Assembly: GCA_963717945.1 (NCBI GenBank)
Contig: CAVQXT010000007.1
Location: forward strand, 434,001 to 498,000
Reading direction: 5' to 3'
From: FEN-299 sp963717945
Lineage (GTDB): Bacteria; Acidobacteriota; Vicinamibacteria; Vicinamibacterales; Fen-181
Length of the DNA stretch: 64,000 nucleotides
The notes below the pieces were generated by a model. It was not told the origin of the DNA. It worked only from the letters and a program-made list of their open reading frames with translations, and ran no database searches. Positions 53,353-61,251 of the stretch are shown here, in pieces. The position numbers and the translations under genes were made by a program. Position 1 is the stretch's first letter, and each line of letters begins with the position of its first letter.

Positions 53353-54285
53353 ATGTCCCTCGATCGCACCTTCGAGCCAATCGTGCGTCCCGCGGTGCCC
53401 GCGCTCGACGCCATCCTCGGCGAGCCGATTCGCGTGCTCGACGACGGGTTCGTGCGCGTGGTCGACTACATGGGCGACGACGCGGCAATAGTGCAGGCGG
53501 CGCGCGTGTCGTACGGCAAAGGTACCCGGCGGCTGCACGAGGACCGGCAGCTGGTCCGCTACCTGGTGCGCCACGACCACACGACGCCGTTCGAGATGTG
53601 CGAGATCAAGCTCCACGTCCGCGTGCCGATGGACATCTGGCGCCAGTGGATCCGCCACCGCACGGCCAGCGTCAACGAGTATTCCACGCGCTATTCCGAG
53701 GCGATCGACGCCGCGCATCGCACCGCGCCCGGCGCCTGGCGGACGCAGTCGTTCGTCAACCGGCAGGGCAGCGCCGGGCTGCTGCCCGACGAGGCCGGCG
53801 CCCGCCTGTCGGCCGAGGAGGTCGAGTTCCAGGAGCGCGCCCGGGCGGTCTACGAAGGCCGGCTCGCCGCGGGCGTGGCGCGCGAGCAGGCGCGGAAGGA
53901 CCTGCCGCTCGCCACCTTCACCGAGGCCTACTGGAAGGCCGACCTCCACAACCTGCTGCACTTCCTCGACCTGCGGATGGACTTCCACGCGCAGCAGGAG
54001 ATCCGCGCCTACGCGACCACGATCGGCGAGCAGATCGTCGCGAAGTGGGTGCCGGTGGCGTGGGAGGCCTTCCTCGATTACCGCCGGCGCTCCACGCGTT
54101 TCTCCCGCGCCGAGACCGCCGTCATCGCGGCTCTCGCGGCGGGCGATGCGGAGGCGGCGGCGCGGCTCGCCGAGGCCGAGGGCTGGCTGCCGCGCAACGA
54201 GCAGGGGAAGCTGAAGTCGAACCTCGAGCGGGCGGAATTCGAAGACAAGCTGGTCACGCTGGGGCTCAAGGCTCCATGGGCGTGA
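53353..54285 (+). CDS. thyX: FAD-dependent thymidylate synthase ThyX
   Basis: Makes dTMP from dUMP using methylene-tetrahydrofolate and FADH2. The 310-aa protein carries the ThyX signature RHRTASVNEYSTR (from Arg101), ARVSYGKGTR, RYLVRHDHTTPFEMCEIKLH, LPLATFTEAYWKADLHNLLHFL and RMDFHAQQEIRAYA. The N-terminal 25 residues and the last 80 are somewhat longer than in the minimal family. ATG 53353 is the first codon after a heptad-like GTAAGGCGTAAGACGG. No thyA is seen nearby. Confidence 0.96.
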   Translation: MSLDRTFEPIVRPAVPALDAILGEPIRVLDDGFVRVVDYMGDDAAIVQAARVSYGKGTRRLHEDRQLVRYLVRHDHTTPFEMCEIKLHVRVPMDIWRQWIRHRTASVNEYSTRYSEAIDAAHRTAPGAWRTQSFVNRQGSAGLLPDEAGARLSAEEVEFQERARAVYEGRLAAGVAREQARKDLPLATFTEAYWKADLHNLLHFLDLRMDFHAQQEIRAYATTIGEQIVAKWVPVAWEAFLDYRRRSTRFSRAETAVIAALAAGDAEAAARLAEAEGWLPRNEQGKLKSNLERAEFEDKLVTLGLKAPWA

Positions 54286-54286
54286 G

Positions 54287-54360
54287 CGGCTTTCGGCGCT
54301 CGGCTTTCGGCTTTCGGCGGTGACACGGCTGACGGCTCACGGCTGACGGCCGCGCGGCGC
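54287..54360. repeat. Degenerate 7-bp tandem repeat (CGGCTTT/CGGCTGA units)
   Basis: CGGCTTTCGGCGCTCGGCTT followed by TCGGCTTTCGG, then GACGGCTCACGGCTGACGG. Two related units share the 7-bp period in the convergent gap between thyX and the gene below. Confidence 0.75.
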
Positions 54361-54642
54361 GACGACGGCACCACCCCACTGCTCTCTGAGCGAGTGGCCG
54401 CGACACAGGGTCACGCCAGCGGGGACGGGATGCGTCGCGAGCGGGCCTTCGTAGCAGGCCGTCCATCGATCGCGCGGAAAGCGACGAGCGCGTGCCGCGA
54501 TTTCCCGGGCGCAGCCCGTGCGGTCGATCCAGCGCAAATAGGGCCAGCCCGACGGACGGATCCGGAAATCGAGGCACCGCGAGGAAGCTTTCCCGGCGTG
54601 CGGAGCGGCCCGCGAGCGAGGCGCCCAACCCTGCTGGCGCAT
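54337..54642 (-). CDS. Hypothetical protein downstream of the GH31 gene
   Basis: A 101-aa basic frame beginning MRQQGWAPRSRAAPHAGKAS, with GWPYLRWIDRTGCAREIAA and VTLCRGHSLREQWGGAVV. It starts 18 bp after the GH31 stop and is rich in Arg, with no signal peptide. I do not recognise it. Composition looks protein-like, but the 3' end runs into repeats and the call is weak. Confidence 0.4.
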   Translation of the reverse strand: MRQQGWAPRSRAAPHAGKASSRCLDFRIRPSGWPYLRWIDRTGCAREIAARARRFPRDRWTACYEGPLATHPVPAGVTLCRGHSLREQWGGAVVAPRGRQP

Positions 54643-54660
54643 CCGAATCGCGGCCTCTCG

Positions 54661-56969
54661 CTACATCGTCACCTTCACGACGAAGCCCGCGGCCAACGCC
54701 TGCGGCGTGAGCCGCACGTGCAATACGCCGCGCCGGTCGGACTGGTCGAACATCCACCCTTCGGGCGCCGCGTCGAACGCGGCGCGCGCCTTGTCGCGCG
54801 CGGCCCGGTCTCCCGCCGGCGCCTGGAACATCGGCAGCGCACGGTCGCCCAGCTTCACGCCGGCCGGCTTGCCCGGCACGTGCAAGTCCACCACGTAGGA
54901 GCGGCTCGCGGGCATTCCAGCGTAGCTGCCCTTGGCCGCGCCCACCTTCACCGTGATCTGCGCGCCCGCCTCATCGAGTGACTTCGGCGCGTCCACCTCG
55001 ACGAGCGTCCGCGCGAATGCCCCCGACCGGTAGCTCTGCGTCACCCCATCGTCTTCGTACAGCGAGAAGCTGGTCCTGCCGAACGGGTAGATGTCGAAGC
55101 GTGACCGGGTCCTTCGGCTTCTCGCGGTCGTAGAGCATCGGCGGATACATCGGGATGATGGCGCCGGCCTTGACCAGCAGCGGGATCCGATCGAGCGGCG
55201 TCTCGTACCCGTTCACCGTCGTCGGGCCGTTGTATTCGCGCCCGTCCCAGTAGTCGATCCACTTGCCGGCCGGCAGGTAGATGTCGTTGCGGACTGGCGA
55301 GTCCTCGAAGACCGGCGCCACGAGCAGCCACTCGCCGCTCATGAACTGGTACTGCGTCCGCTTCGACCACGTGGCCGCGTCATCGGGGAACTCGAGGACC
55401 ATCGCGCGCACGGTCGGCACGCCGGTGTCGTAGGCCTCGCGCGAGTAGGTGTAGAGATACGGCGTCAGCCGCATCTTGAGCGTCATGTATTTCCGGTTGA
55501 TCGAGGTGTAAGGCTCCCCGAAGATCCACGGCTGCTTCATCAGGTTGGTCTGCTTCGACCAGCCGCTGATGATCATCCAGACCGGCGTGAACGCCTTCCA
55601 CTCGATGTCGCGAACCTGCGTCAGGGCGCTACCCGCCGAAGATGCCGTCCACGTCGCCTGTCGCCGCGTTGAAGCCGGAGAGGCCGGCGCCGATGACCGA
55701 CGGGATGTGGAACCGGATGTACTCCCAGTTGCCCGACTGGTCGCCCGACCAGACGGTGGAGTAGCGCTGGCCGCCCGCCCACGCGCAGGTGGTCCAGACG
55801 AAACCGCGCGCGTCGCTGTTCTTCTCGATCCCCTCGTAGGCATCGCGCATGCCGTTCAGGGCGAACTGGTAGCCGGGGCCCACCCAGGCGACGTCGAGCT
55901 TCATCACGCGCGTGCCGCTCACCGAGACCTCGTGCGCGATCCGCTCCAGCCCCTTCTCGGTCCAGAGGCCGGTGTAGAAGCCCAGCTTGTGAAGCTCGGC
56001 GACCGTGTCATCGAGGTCCTGGTAGCCGCAGCCGTAGCCGTCGTTGGGCAGGATCCAGCCGCCGGGCATGTTGTTCGCCCGATACTGCTTTGCGACCTTG
56101 TCGATGACGTCGGCGGTCTTCCCTTTCTTGTTGTAGCAGTCGGCGTCGCCCCACTCGAGGCCCCAGCGCGGCGGGAAGAACGGCCGGCCGGTGACGAGGG
56201 TGTAGCCGTCGAGGACCTTCTTGAGCGACGGGCCGTAGAAGTAATAGGCGTCGAATCGCTTCTCGTCGTGGGCGAGCGCCAGCGGTTGCAGGAAGTCGTA
56301 CCGGCCGGGCGCCATGGTGCGGCGGAACACGCCGTAGCCGGCCGTGCTCATGTAGAACGGCGCCGGGTTGGGCGTCGTGCCGTCGCCCCAGCCGCGCGTG
56401 TTGAGGCGGATGTTCACCGACGTGTCGCGGTGGGAGAAGTAGCCGTTCTGCATGCCGCCGCCGTAGAAGTTCTCGGTGTCGCCTCGGCGCAGCGTTTGCG
56501 TGCTCGTCGGGCCGTAGCTGAGCGGCCGGGCCTCCTGCCACACGACCGTCGCGTTGTCGCGGTCGAAGAGGGCGAAGCGCAGCGGCTTCTTGTAGACGCG
56601 AAGCACGCACTCGCGCGTCTGCACCCGGTAGTAGTCGCCGGCGTCGCGCCACGAGACGGCGATGGGCGCGCCCGGGAACACCACCATCTGCGCGTCCTTC
56701 GGATCGGGCTGCGCCTCGGTGAACTGGCCGTCCGGACCGAGCCAGATGCGGAAGATGTCGTCGCGGTAGAACGTCAGCCGGAGGACGTCTGCGCCGGCGG
56801 CGATCGTGAAGACGTTGTCCTTCACGTCGAACGAGCTCAGATCGCCCAGCGTGACCGTGCGGCCGCGGGGCGGGGCCTGCGGGCCGCCCTGGCGCGCGGC
56901 GTGGAGCAGGCCGAGCTGGAGGCCGAGAAGGACGATGCCGATCGCGAGAAACGTGCGCCGACGCGTCAT
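54661..56969 (-). CDS. Secreted glycoside hydrolase family 31 (alpha-glucosidase/xylosidase-like), two frameshifts
   Basis: From ATG 56969: signal anchor TFLAIGIVLLGLQLGLLHAA, N-terminal beta-sandwich (FDVKDNVFTIAAGADVLRLTFYRDD, GGGMQNGYFSHRD), then the TIM barrel with RPFFPPRWGLEWGDADCYN, MKLDVAWVGPGYQF (nucleophile Asp expected in KLDVAW), VWSGDQSGNWEYIR (acid/base Asp region) and GAGLSGFNAATGDVDGIFGG. The frame breaks near 55630 (extra G) and near 55109 (extra base); after correction DIEWKAFTPVWMIISGW and the beta-sandwich IYPFGRTSFSLYEDDG follow in register. The restored length is 768 aa. Exact substrate unclear. It follows the adenosine deaminase gene by 4 bp. Confidence 0.88.
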
Positions 56970-56973
56970 GCCG

Positions 56974-58095
56974 TTACTCCTTGGGCGGAACGATTCCGTC
57001 GTGCAGCCGTGAGCGAAGCGCCGACCTGCGATCGTCGGACACGAACGCCGACTCGATGCCGTTGCGGGTGAGCGTGGCGAGCGACGACTGGTCGAGACCG
57101 AGCGGGCCGGCGATCTCGTCGAACGTCTCGGCCACCGTGAAGGGGCCGAACATGAGGGGATCGTCGGTGGCGAGCGACACGCACAGGCCGTCGGCCAGCA
57201 GCCGCGGGAGCGGGTGCCCGGCGACCCCGACAAATCCCATCCGCGCGTTCGACACCGGGCAGCACTCGACGCCGACGCCGCGTTCCCGGACCAGCGCCCG
57301 CGCCGAGGCCGACGCGCCGAGCGACGTCCCGTGCCCGATGCGGCGCGCGCCCAGGCGCTCGATGGCCTCGACGACGAGCGACGGCGGCGCGTCCGCGAAG
57401 TCCGGCGGGCGTCCCTGCTCGCCCGCGTGCACGGTCAGCGGTACCCCCGCCTCCCGTGCCGGCGCGAGGGCCTGCTCGAACAGCCGCGGCGGCCACGGCG
57501 TCTCGGGGAAGCCGGCGATGTCGAGCCCCACCGGGCGATCGGCGCGGTTGAGCGCGGCGGCAAGGCCCGCGATGGCCGGCGCCTGCCGGAGCTCCGCCGG
57601 CGCGTCCGCCGGCGCCAGGCCTTTCTGCCGGCTGAAGGCGAGGATGAACGTGCCGCTCGCCCCGCGTTCGCGCCAGGCGCGGTCCACGCCGCCGACCAGC
57701 GCCGCGGCAATCTCCTCGAGCGGCGCGCGTACCTGCTCCTGGTAGGTGAAGGGCGAGCCGCGAAGCTCGGTGTGCAGGCTCCCGTGGCCGGCGCACCAGG
57801 CGACTTGCTCGAACACCGCCTGCTCGAGATCCTCGAGCGTTCGCAGGACGGACAGCGCGAGGCCGAACGACTGGTGGAAGCGCGTGAAACCGTCGGGAAG
57901 GCCGAAGCCGGCCGCGACCCCGGCGTAGTAGCGGCGGATCGAGTCCGGGTCGCGCGGATCGACGCCCTCGACGACCCGGCCCGCGCGCGTCCGGGCGGCG
58001 TCCACGCCGTGGCGGGCGGCCAGCCGGGCGATCGTCTCGGGCAGCAGGCCCGCCTCGAAGTGCCGGTGGAGTTCGACGGTAGGGAAGTGAGGCAT
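56974..58095 (-). CDS. Adenosine deaminase family protein
   Basis: A 373-aa cytoplasmic amidohydrolase. The zinc and catalytic motifs are VELHRHFEAGL (HxH), PLTVHAGEQG (His, Glu), ARRIGHGTSLG (His) and SLATDDPLMFGP (Asp-Asp). This is the pattern of adenosine/adenine/AMP deaminases, though DDPLMF and CCPVSN with surrounding residues fit the adenosine deaminase-like group best. ATG 58095 is followed by PHFPTVELHRH. It is divergent from the transporter at 58180 and its stop is 4 bp upstream of the GH31 start. Confidence 0.93.
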   Translation of the reverse strand: MPHFPTVELHRHFEAGLLPETIARLAARHGVDAARTRAGRVVEGVDPRDPDSIRRYYAGVAAGFGLPDGFTRFHQSFGLALSVLRTLEDLEQAVFEQVAWCAGHGSLHTELRGSPFTYQEQVRAPLEEIAAALVGGVDRAWRERGASGTFILAFSRQKGLAPADAPAELRQAPAIAGLAAALNRADRPVGLDIAGFPETPWPPRLFEQALAPAREAGVPLTVHAGEQGRPPDFADAPPSLVVEAIERLGARRIGHGTSLGASASARALVRERGVGVECCPVSNARMGFVGVAGHPLPRLLADGLCVSLATDDPLMFGPFTVAETFDEIAGPLGLDQSSLATLTRNGIESAFVSDDRRSALRSRLHDGIVPPKE

Positions 58096-58179
58096 AGCGC
58101 GGCTTGTCGAAGATACCGGGAACGGGTAAAGTCTGTCGAGCCATTCCGGCTGCCCCCGGTCCTTCAGCGGTCCACACCC

Positions 58180-59622
58180 ATGACGACAACGATGCTGGCC
58201 CGTCCCGAGCACACCCAGGCCTTCCGGCAGCGGCGAGCCGTCAACTGGCTGTCGCTCGGCATGCTGTACGCGTTCTTCTACGCGACGCGCTACAACTTCG
58301 CCGCCGCCGCGCCCCGCATGGCCGTGCCGCTCGGCTGGAAGAACACCGAGCTCGGCGTGTTCGAGATGATGATGCCGCTCGTCTACGGCCTCGCCGTCGT
58401 GTTCAACGGGCCGCTGGCCGATCGCGTCGGCGGCAAGAAGGCGTTCCTGTTCGGCGCCGTCGGCGTCACGGTGATGAACGTGCTCTTCGGCCTGGCGAGC
58501 TTCGCCGTCATCTCGCCGGCCGTCTGGTCGCAGGGCGCGAACGCCCAGGTGGTGACGCCCGCGGTGCTGGGATTCGGCCTCACGAGCGGGACCCTGCTGA
58601 CGCTGATGGCGATCGTCTGGGGCCTCAACGGCTACTTCCAGTCGTTCGGGGCGCTGTCGATCGTCAAGGTGAACGCGCAGTGGTTCCACGTGCGCGAGCG
58701 CGGCACGTTCGCCGGCGTCTTCGGCGTGCTGATCCGCTTCGGGCTGCTGCTCGCCTTCCAGGGCGTCCCGCTGATCTTCCTGTTCTTCCCCTGGCAGTAC
58801 GCCTTCTGGATCCCCGGACTGTGCGTGGCCGTGTTCTTCCTGGTCAACCTGAAGTGGATGCAGAACTCGCCGAAGGACGCCGGGCTCGGGGAGTTCGACA
58901 CGGGAGACGATGCGGACCCGACCGACGTGGCGCCGACGATCCCCGACATCCTGCGGAAGGTGTTCGCCTCGCGGACGATGTGGATCATCGCCGCCGGCTC
59001 GATGATGGTCGGCTTCGTCCGCCGGAGCGTCGTGGACGCGTGGTGGCCGAAGTACTTCGTGGACGAGTTCCTCGAGCCCAGGTACCGGCTCATCGACCCG
59101 ATGCACGCGAAGGAGCTGGCCGCCCAGGCGTTGGGCAGCTATCCGCCCTACATCATCGCCACCTGGGGCATCGCGCTCGCGGGCATCGCCGGAGGGTTCG
59201 CGTTCGGCATCACCTCGGACCGCCGGTTCGGCGGGCGGCGCGCCCCGGTGATCGCGTTCGGCTTCCTCGGCATGGCGTTCCTGCTTGGGCTCTTCGCGGT
59301 ATCGGACGCGATGCACCTCGGGCCCACCGTCGCGGCGTGCTGCCTGGTGGTGCTGTCCTTCTGCGTGAACGGCGCGCACGGCATGATCGGCGGGGCGGCG
59401 TCGATGGACTTCGGCGGCCGCAAGGCGGCGGCCTCCGCCGCGGGCCTGTTCGACGGCATGCAGTATCTCGCGGGCGCGTTGGTCGGCCTGGGCGTCGGCT
59501 ACATCACCGCCACGTGGGGCTGGGGACCGTGGCACTGGGCGCCGATCCCCTTCGCGCTCATCGGGGCCCTGCTGATGATGCGGATCTGGAACGTGGTGCC
59601 GAAGGGAAGGGCGGGACACTGA
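58180..59622 (+). CDS. MFS transporter of the organophosphate:phosphate antiporter type (GlpT/UhpT-like)
   Basis: A 480-aa inner-membrane protein with twelve predicted hydrophobic segments. The N-terminal RRAVNWLSLGMLYAFFYATRYNF and GPLADRVGGKKAFLFGAVGV blocks and the later VRERGTFAGVFGVLIRFGLL match the OPA family, which exchanges glycerol-3-phosphate or sugar phosphates for phosphate. A long loop between helices 6 and 7 (GEFDTGDDADPTDVAPTIPD) is acidic. Substrate cannot be fixed from sequence. It is divergent from the adenosine deaminase gene across 84 bp. Start ATG 58180 is by homology of the first helix; the ribosome-binding site is weak. Confidence 0.9.
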   Translation: MTTTMLARPEHTQAFRQRRAVNWLSLGMLYAFFYATRYNFAAAAPRMAVPLGWKNTELGVFEMMMPLVYGLAVVFNGPLADRVGGKKAFLFGAVGVTVMNVLFGLASFAVISPAVWSQGANAQVVTPAVLGFGLTSGTLLTLMAIVWGLNGYFQSFGALSIVKVNAQWFHVRERGTFAGVFGVLIRFGLLLAFQGVPLIFLFFPWQYAFWIPGLCVAVFFLVNLKWMQNSPKDAGLGEFDTGDDADPTDVAPTIPDILRKVFASRTMWIIAAGSMMVGFVRRSVVDAWWPKYFVDEFLEPRYRLIDPMHAKELAAQALGSYPPYIIATWGIALAGIAGGFAFGITSDRRFGGRRAPVIAFGFLGMAFLLGLFAVSDAMHLGPTVAACCLVVLSFCVNGAHGMIGGAASMDFGGRKAAASAAGLFDGMQYLAGALVGLGVGYITATWGWGPWHWAPIPFALIGALLMMRIWNVVPKGRAGH

Positions 59623-59640
59623 CGCCGCCCGGTCGGTGCT

Positions 59641-59731
59641 GCGCAGGGCTGAAGCCCTGCGCTATCTGCCGCCATGACCGTCCTTGTCTGTCGCAGCGGT
59701 CACCAGATAGCGCACGGCTTCAGCCGTGCGC
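59641..59731. repeat. Paired-hairpin repeat (TATCTG...CAGATA type), copy 4
   Basis: GCGCAGGGCTGAAGCCCTGC followed by GCTATCTG, a 35-bp spacer and CAGATAGC with GCACGGCTTCAGCCGTGCGC. The second hairpin has CACGG/CCGTG in place of CAGGG/CCCTG, changed on both sides of the stem. It lies between the convergent transporter and P-loop genes. Confidence 0.88.
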
Positions 59732-59743
59732 CGTCGGAGCCGT

Positions 59744-60484
59744 CTACTCGGCCGCGCGAAGCTGTCTGAGCCTGTTCAGCGCGCTGGCGTAACGCGGCCC
59801 CAGGACGGCCGGGTCCGTCGCCTCCGGCTCGTTGTTCATCGACACAAACGGCACCCGCACGCCGGCGACGTCGAGCCAGCCGTCCGGCGCGCCGCCCGTG
59901 ATCGCCTGCCAGTCGTTGTCGCGGAAGAAGCCGAGCATGTCGCGGTCGGGCACCTTGTGGAAGAGCGTGGACTCCTCCTGCCCCGGCTTGTAGCGCGCCG
60001 AGTTGCGGCGGAACGACTCCTCGAAGGAGACCTGGATGTAGAGGATCGCGGCCCGCCGGAGGATCGCGGGGTCGAACCGCTCGAGGCTCGCGCGGAAGCC
60101 GTCGCCCACGCCCCGGGCGAACTCGACGAGCAGCGTGCCGTCCGCGTAGAACGCGGGGCGGGCGAGATACTTCGCCGCGATCGTCTCGTTGAAGCGGGCG
60201 ACGAGCGAGCTGCGGAACCCCGGCTGCGTGATGTTGTACCCCTCGGGCGTCCGCTCGGAGACCAGCCGCCGCTCGCCCCGCGCCTCCCGCGCATCGTCGT
60301 CGAGGCAGCGTGCCCAGAGCCACGGGAAGTCGTCCACCTCATCGAAGCGGCCGATGCCGAACTCCCGGGCGCGGGCGTCGGCGGGGAGCTTCTTCATGAA
60401 GTCGATGAACTCGCTCTTGCCCCCCGCCGGGCGGCCGAGGACGAAGAGATGCTCGAAGATGCGCGGACGGTCCTCGCGGCTCAT
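59744..60484 (-). CDS. Uncharacterised P-loop NTPase/kinase-like protein, copy B
   Basis: A 246-aa protein starting at ATG 60484, whose ATGA overlaps the stop of copy A. It has a P-loop near the N-terminus (FVLGRPAGGKSEF, Lys23), IGRFDEVDDFPWLWARC, YLARPAFYADGTLLVEFARG (possible Walker B), ILYIQVSFEESFRRNSARY and a conserved tail VPFVSMNNEPEATDPAVLGPR. This aligns along its whole length with copy A. The region around EESFRRNSARY resembles the LID/Arg-finger part of nucleoside or nucleotide kinases. I do not recognise a named family. Function unknown. Confidence 0.85.
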   Translation of the reverse strand: MSREDRPRIFEHLFVLGRPAGGKSEFIDFMKKLPADARAREFGIGRFDEVDDFPWLWARCLDDDAREARGERRLVSERTPEGYNITQPGFRSSLVARFNETIAAKYLARPAFYADGTLLVEFARGVGDGFRASLERFDPAILRRAAILYIQVSFEESFRRNSARYKPGQEESTLFHKVPDRDMLGFFRDNDWQAITGGAPDGWLDVAGVRVPFVSMNNEPEATDPAVLGPRYASALNRLRQLRAAE

Positions 60485-61218
60485 GCGCCCTCGCTCCGCG
60501 TCTGCCACAGCCGGCCGAGCGCGGCCGAGTACCGCTCTTCAAGCACGGCCGGGTCGGTGGATTCCGGCTCGTTGTTCATCGAGACAAACGGCACGTCGAC
60601 GTCCGAGACGCGCAGGCGCCCGGACGGCCGCCCCGCGGTCAGCTCGTCCCAGTCGTTGGTGTCGTAGAAGTAGTCGTAAGTCTCTCGCGGCACCATGTGG
60701 GCGAGGATCGAGTGCTTCAGCTTCTCCTGGTAGCGGGCGACGTTGCGCCGCCAGGATTCCTCGCGCGACACGCTGATGTAGAAGATGGCCGCCCGCTCGA
60801 GGATCTGCGGCGTCAGCATGCCCAGCGCGCGGCCGAAGCCGTTGGCGCCGCCGCGCGAGAACTCGATGAGCAGCGTCGAGTCGCGGTAGAACTCGGGCCG
60901 GGCGAGGTACTGGCTGGCGATGACGTCGTTGAACTTGTGCATGCACCAGTCGAACAGCTTCGCGCCCTTCGGCGCCATGCCCGGGTTGCCCGGCATGTAC
61001 TCCTGGGTGTAGAGCCGCTCGTAGCCGGCCTTCACCCAGAGGGCGTCCTCCTGGAACTTCTCCCACAGCCAGGGGAAGTCGTCCACCTCCTCGAACCGTC
61101 CGATGTGCAGGCGGCTCGCCCGCATGTCGGGGGAGGAGTGCTTGAGGAAGTCGATGAACTCGGACTTGCCGCAGGCCGGCCGCCCGAGCACGAGCAGGTG
61201 CTGGAAGATGGCGCTCAT
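60481..61218 (-). CDS. Uncharacterised P-loop NTPase/kinase-like protein, copy A
   Basis: A 245-aa protein from ATG 61218. P-loop LGRPACGKSEF (Lys18), LHIGRFEEVDDFPWLWEK, YLARPEFYRDSTLLIEFSRG, IFYISVSREESWRRNVARYQ and VPFVSMNNEPESTDPAVLEER are shared with copy B. It also has a distinctive Tyr-rich middle (YERLYTQEYMPGNPG) and LDRE-like helices. No signal peptide or membrane helix, so it acts in the cytoplasm. It is first in a two-gene operon with 4-bp stop/start overlap, pointing to a hetero-oligomer or sequential pair. It lies 33 bp downstream of the DUF5916 gene on the same strand, so cotranscription is possible. Confidence 0.85.
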   Translation of the reverse strand: MSAIFQHLLVLGRPACGKSEFIDFLKHSSPDMRASRLHIGRFEEVDDFPWLWEKFQEDALWVKAGYERLYTQEYMPGNPGMAPKGAKLFDWCMHKFNDVIASQYLARPEFYRDSTLLIEFSRGGANGFGRALGMLTPQILERAAIFYISVSREESWRRNVARYQEKLKHSILAHMVPRETYDYFYDTNDWDELTAGRPSGRLRVSDVDVPFVSMNNEPESTDPAVLEERYSAALGRLWQTRSEGA

Positions 61219-61251
61219 GGCGCCCAGTAGCCTATCACGGCACCCCGGCCG

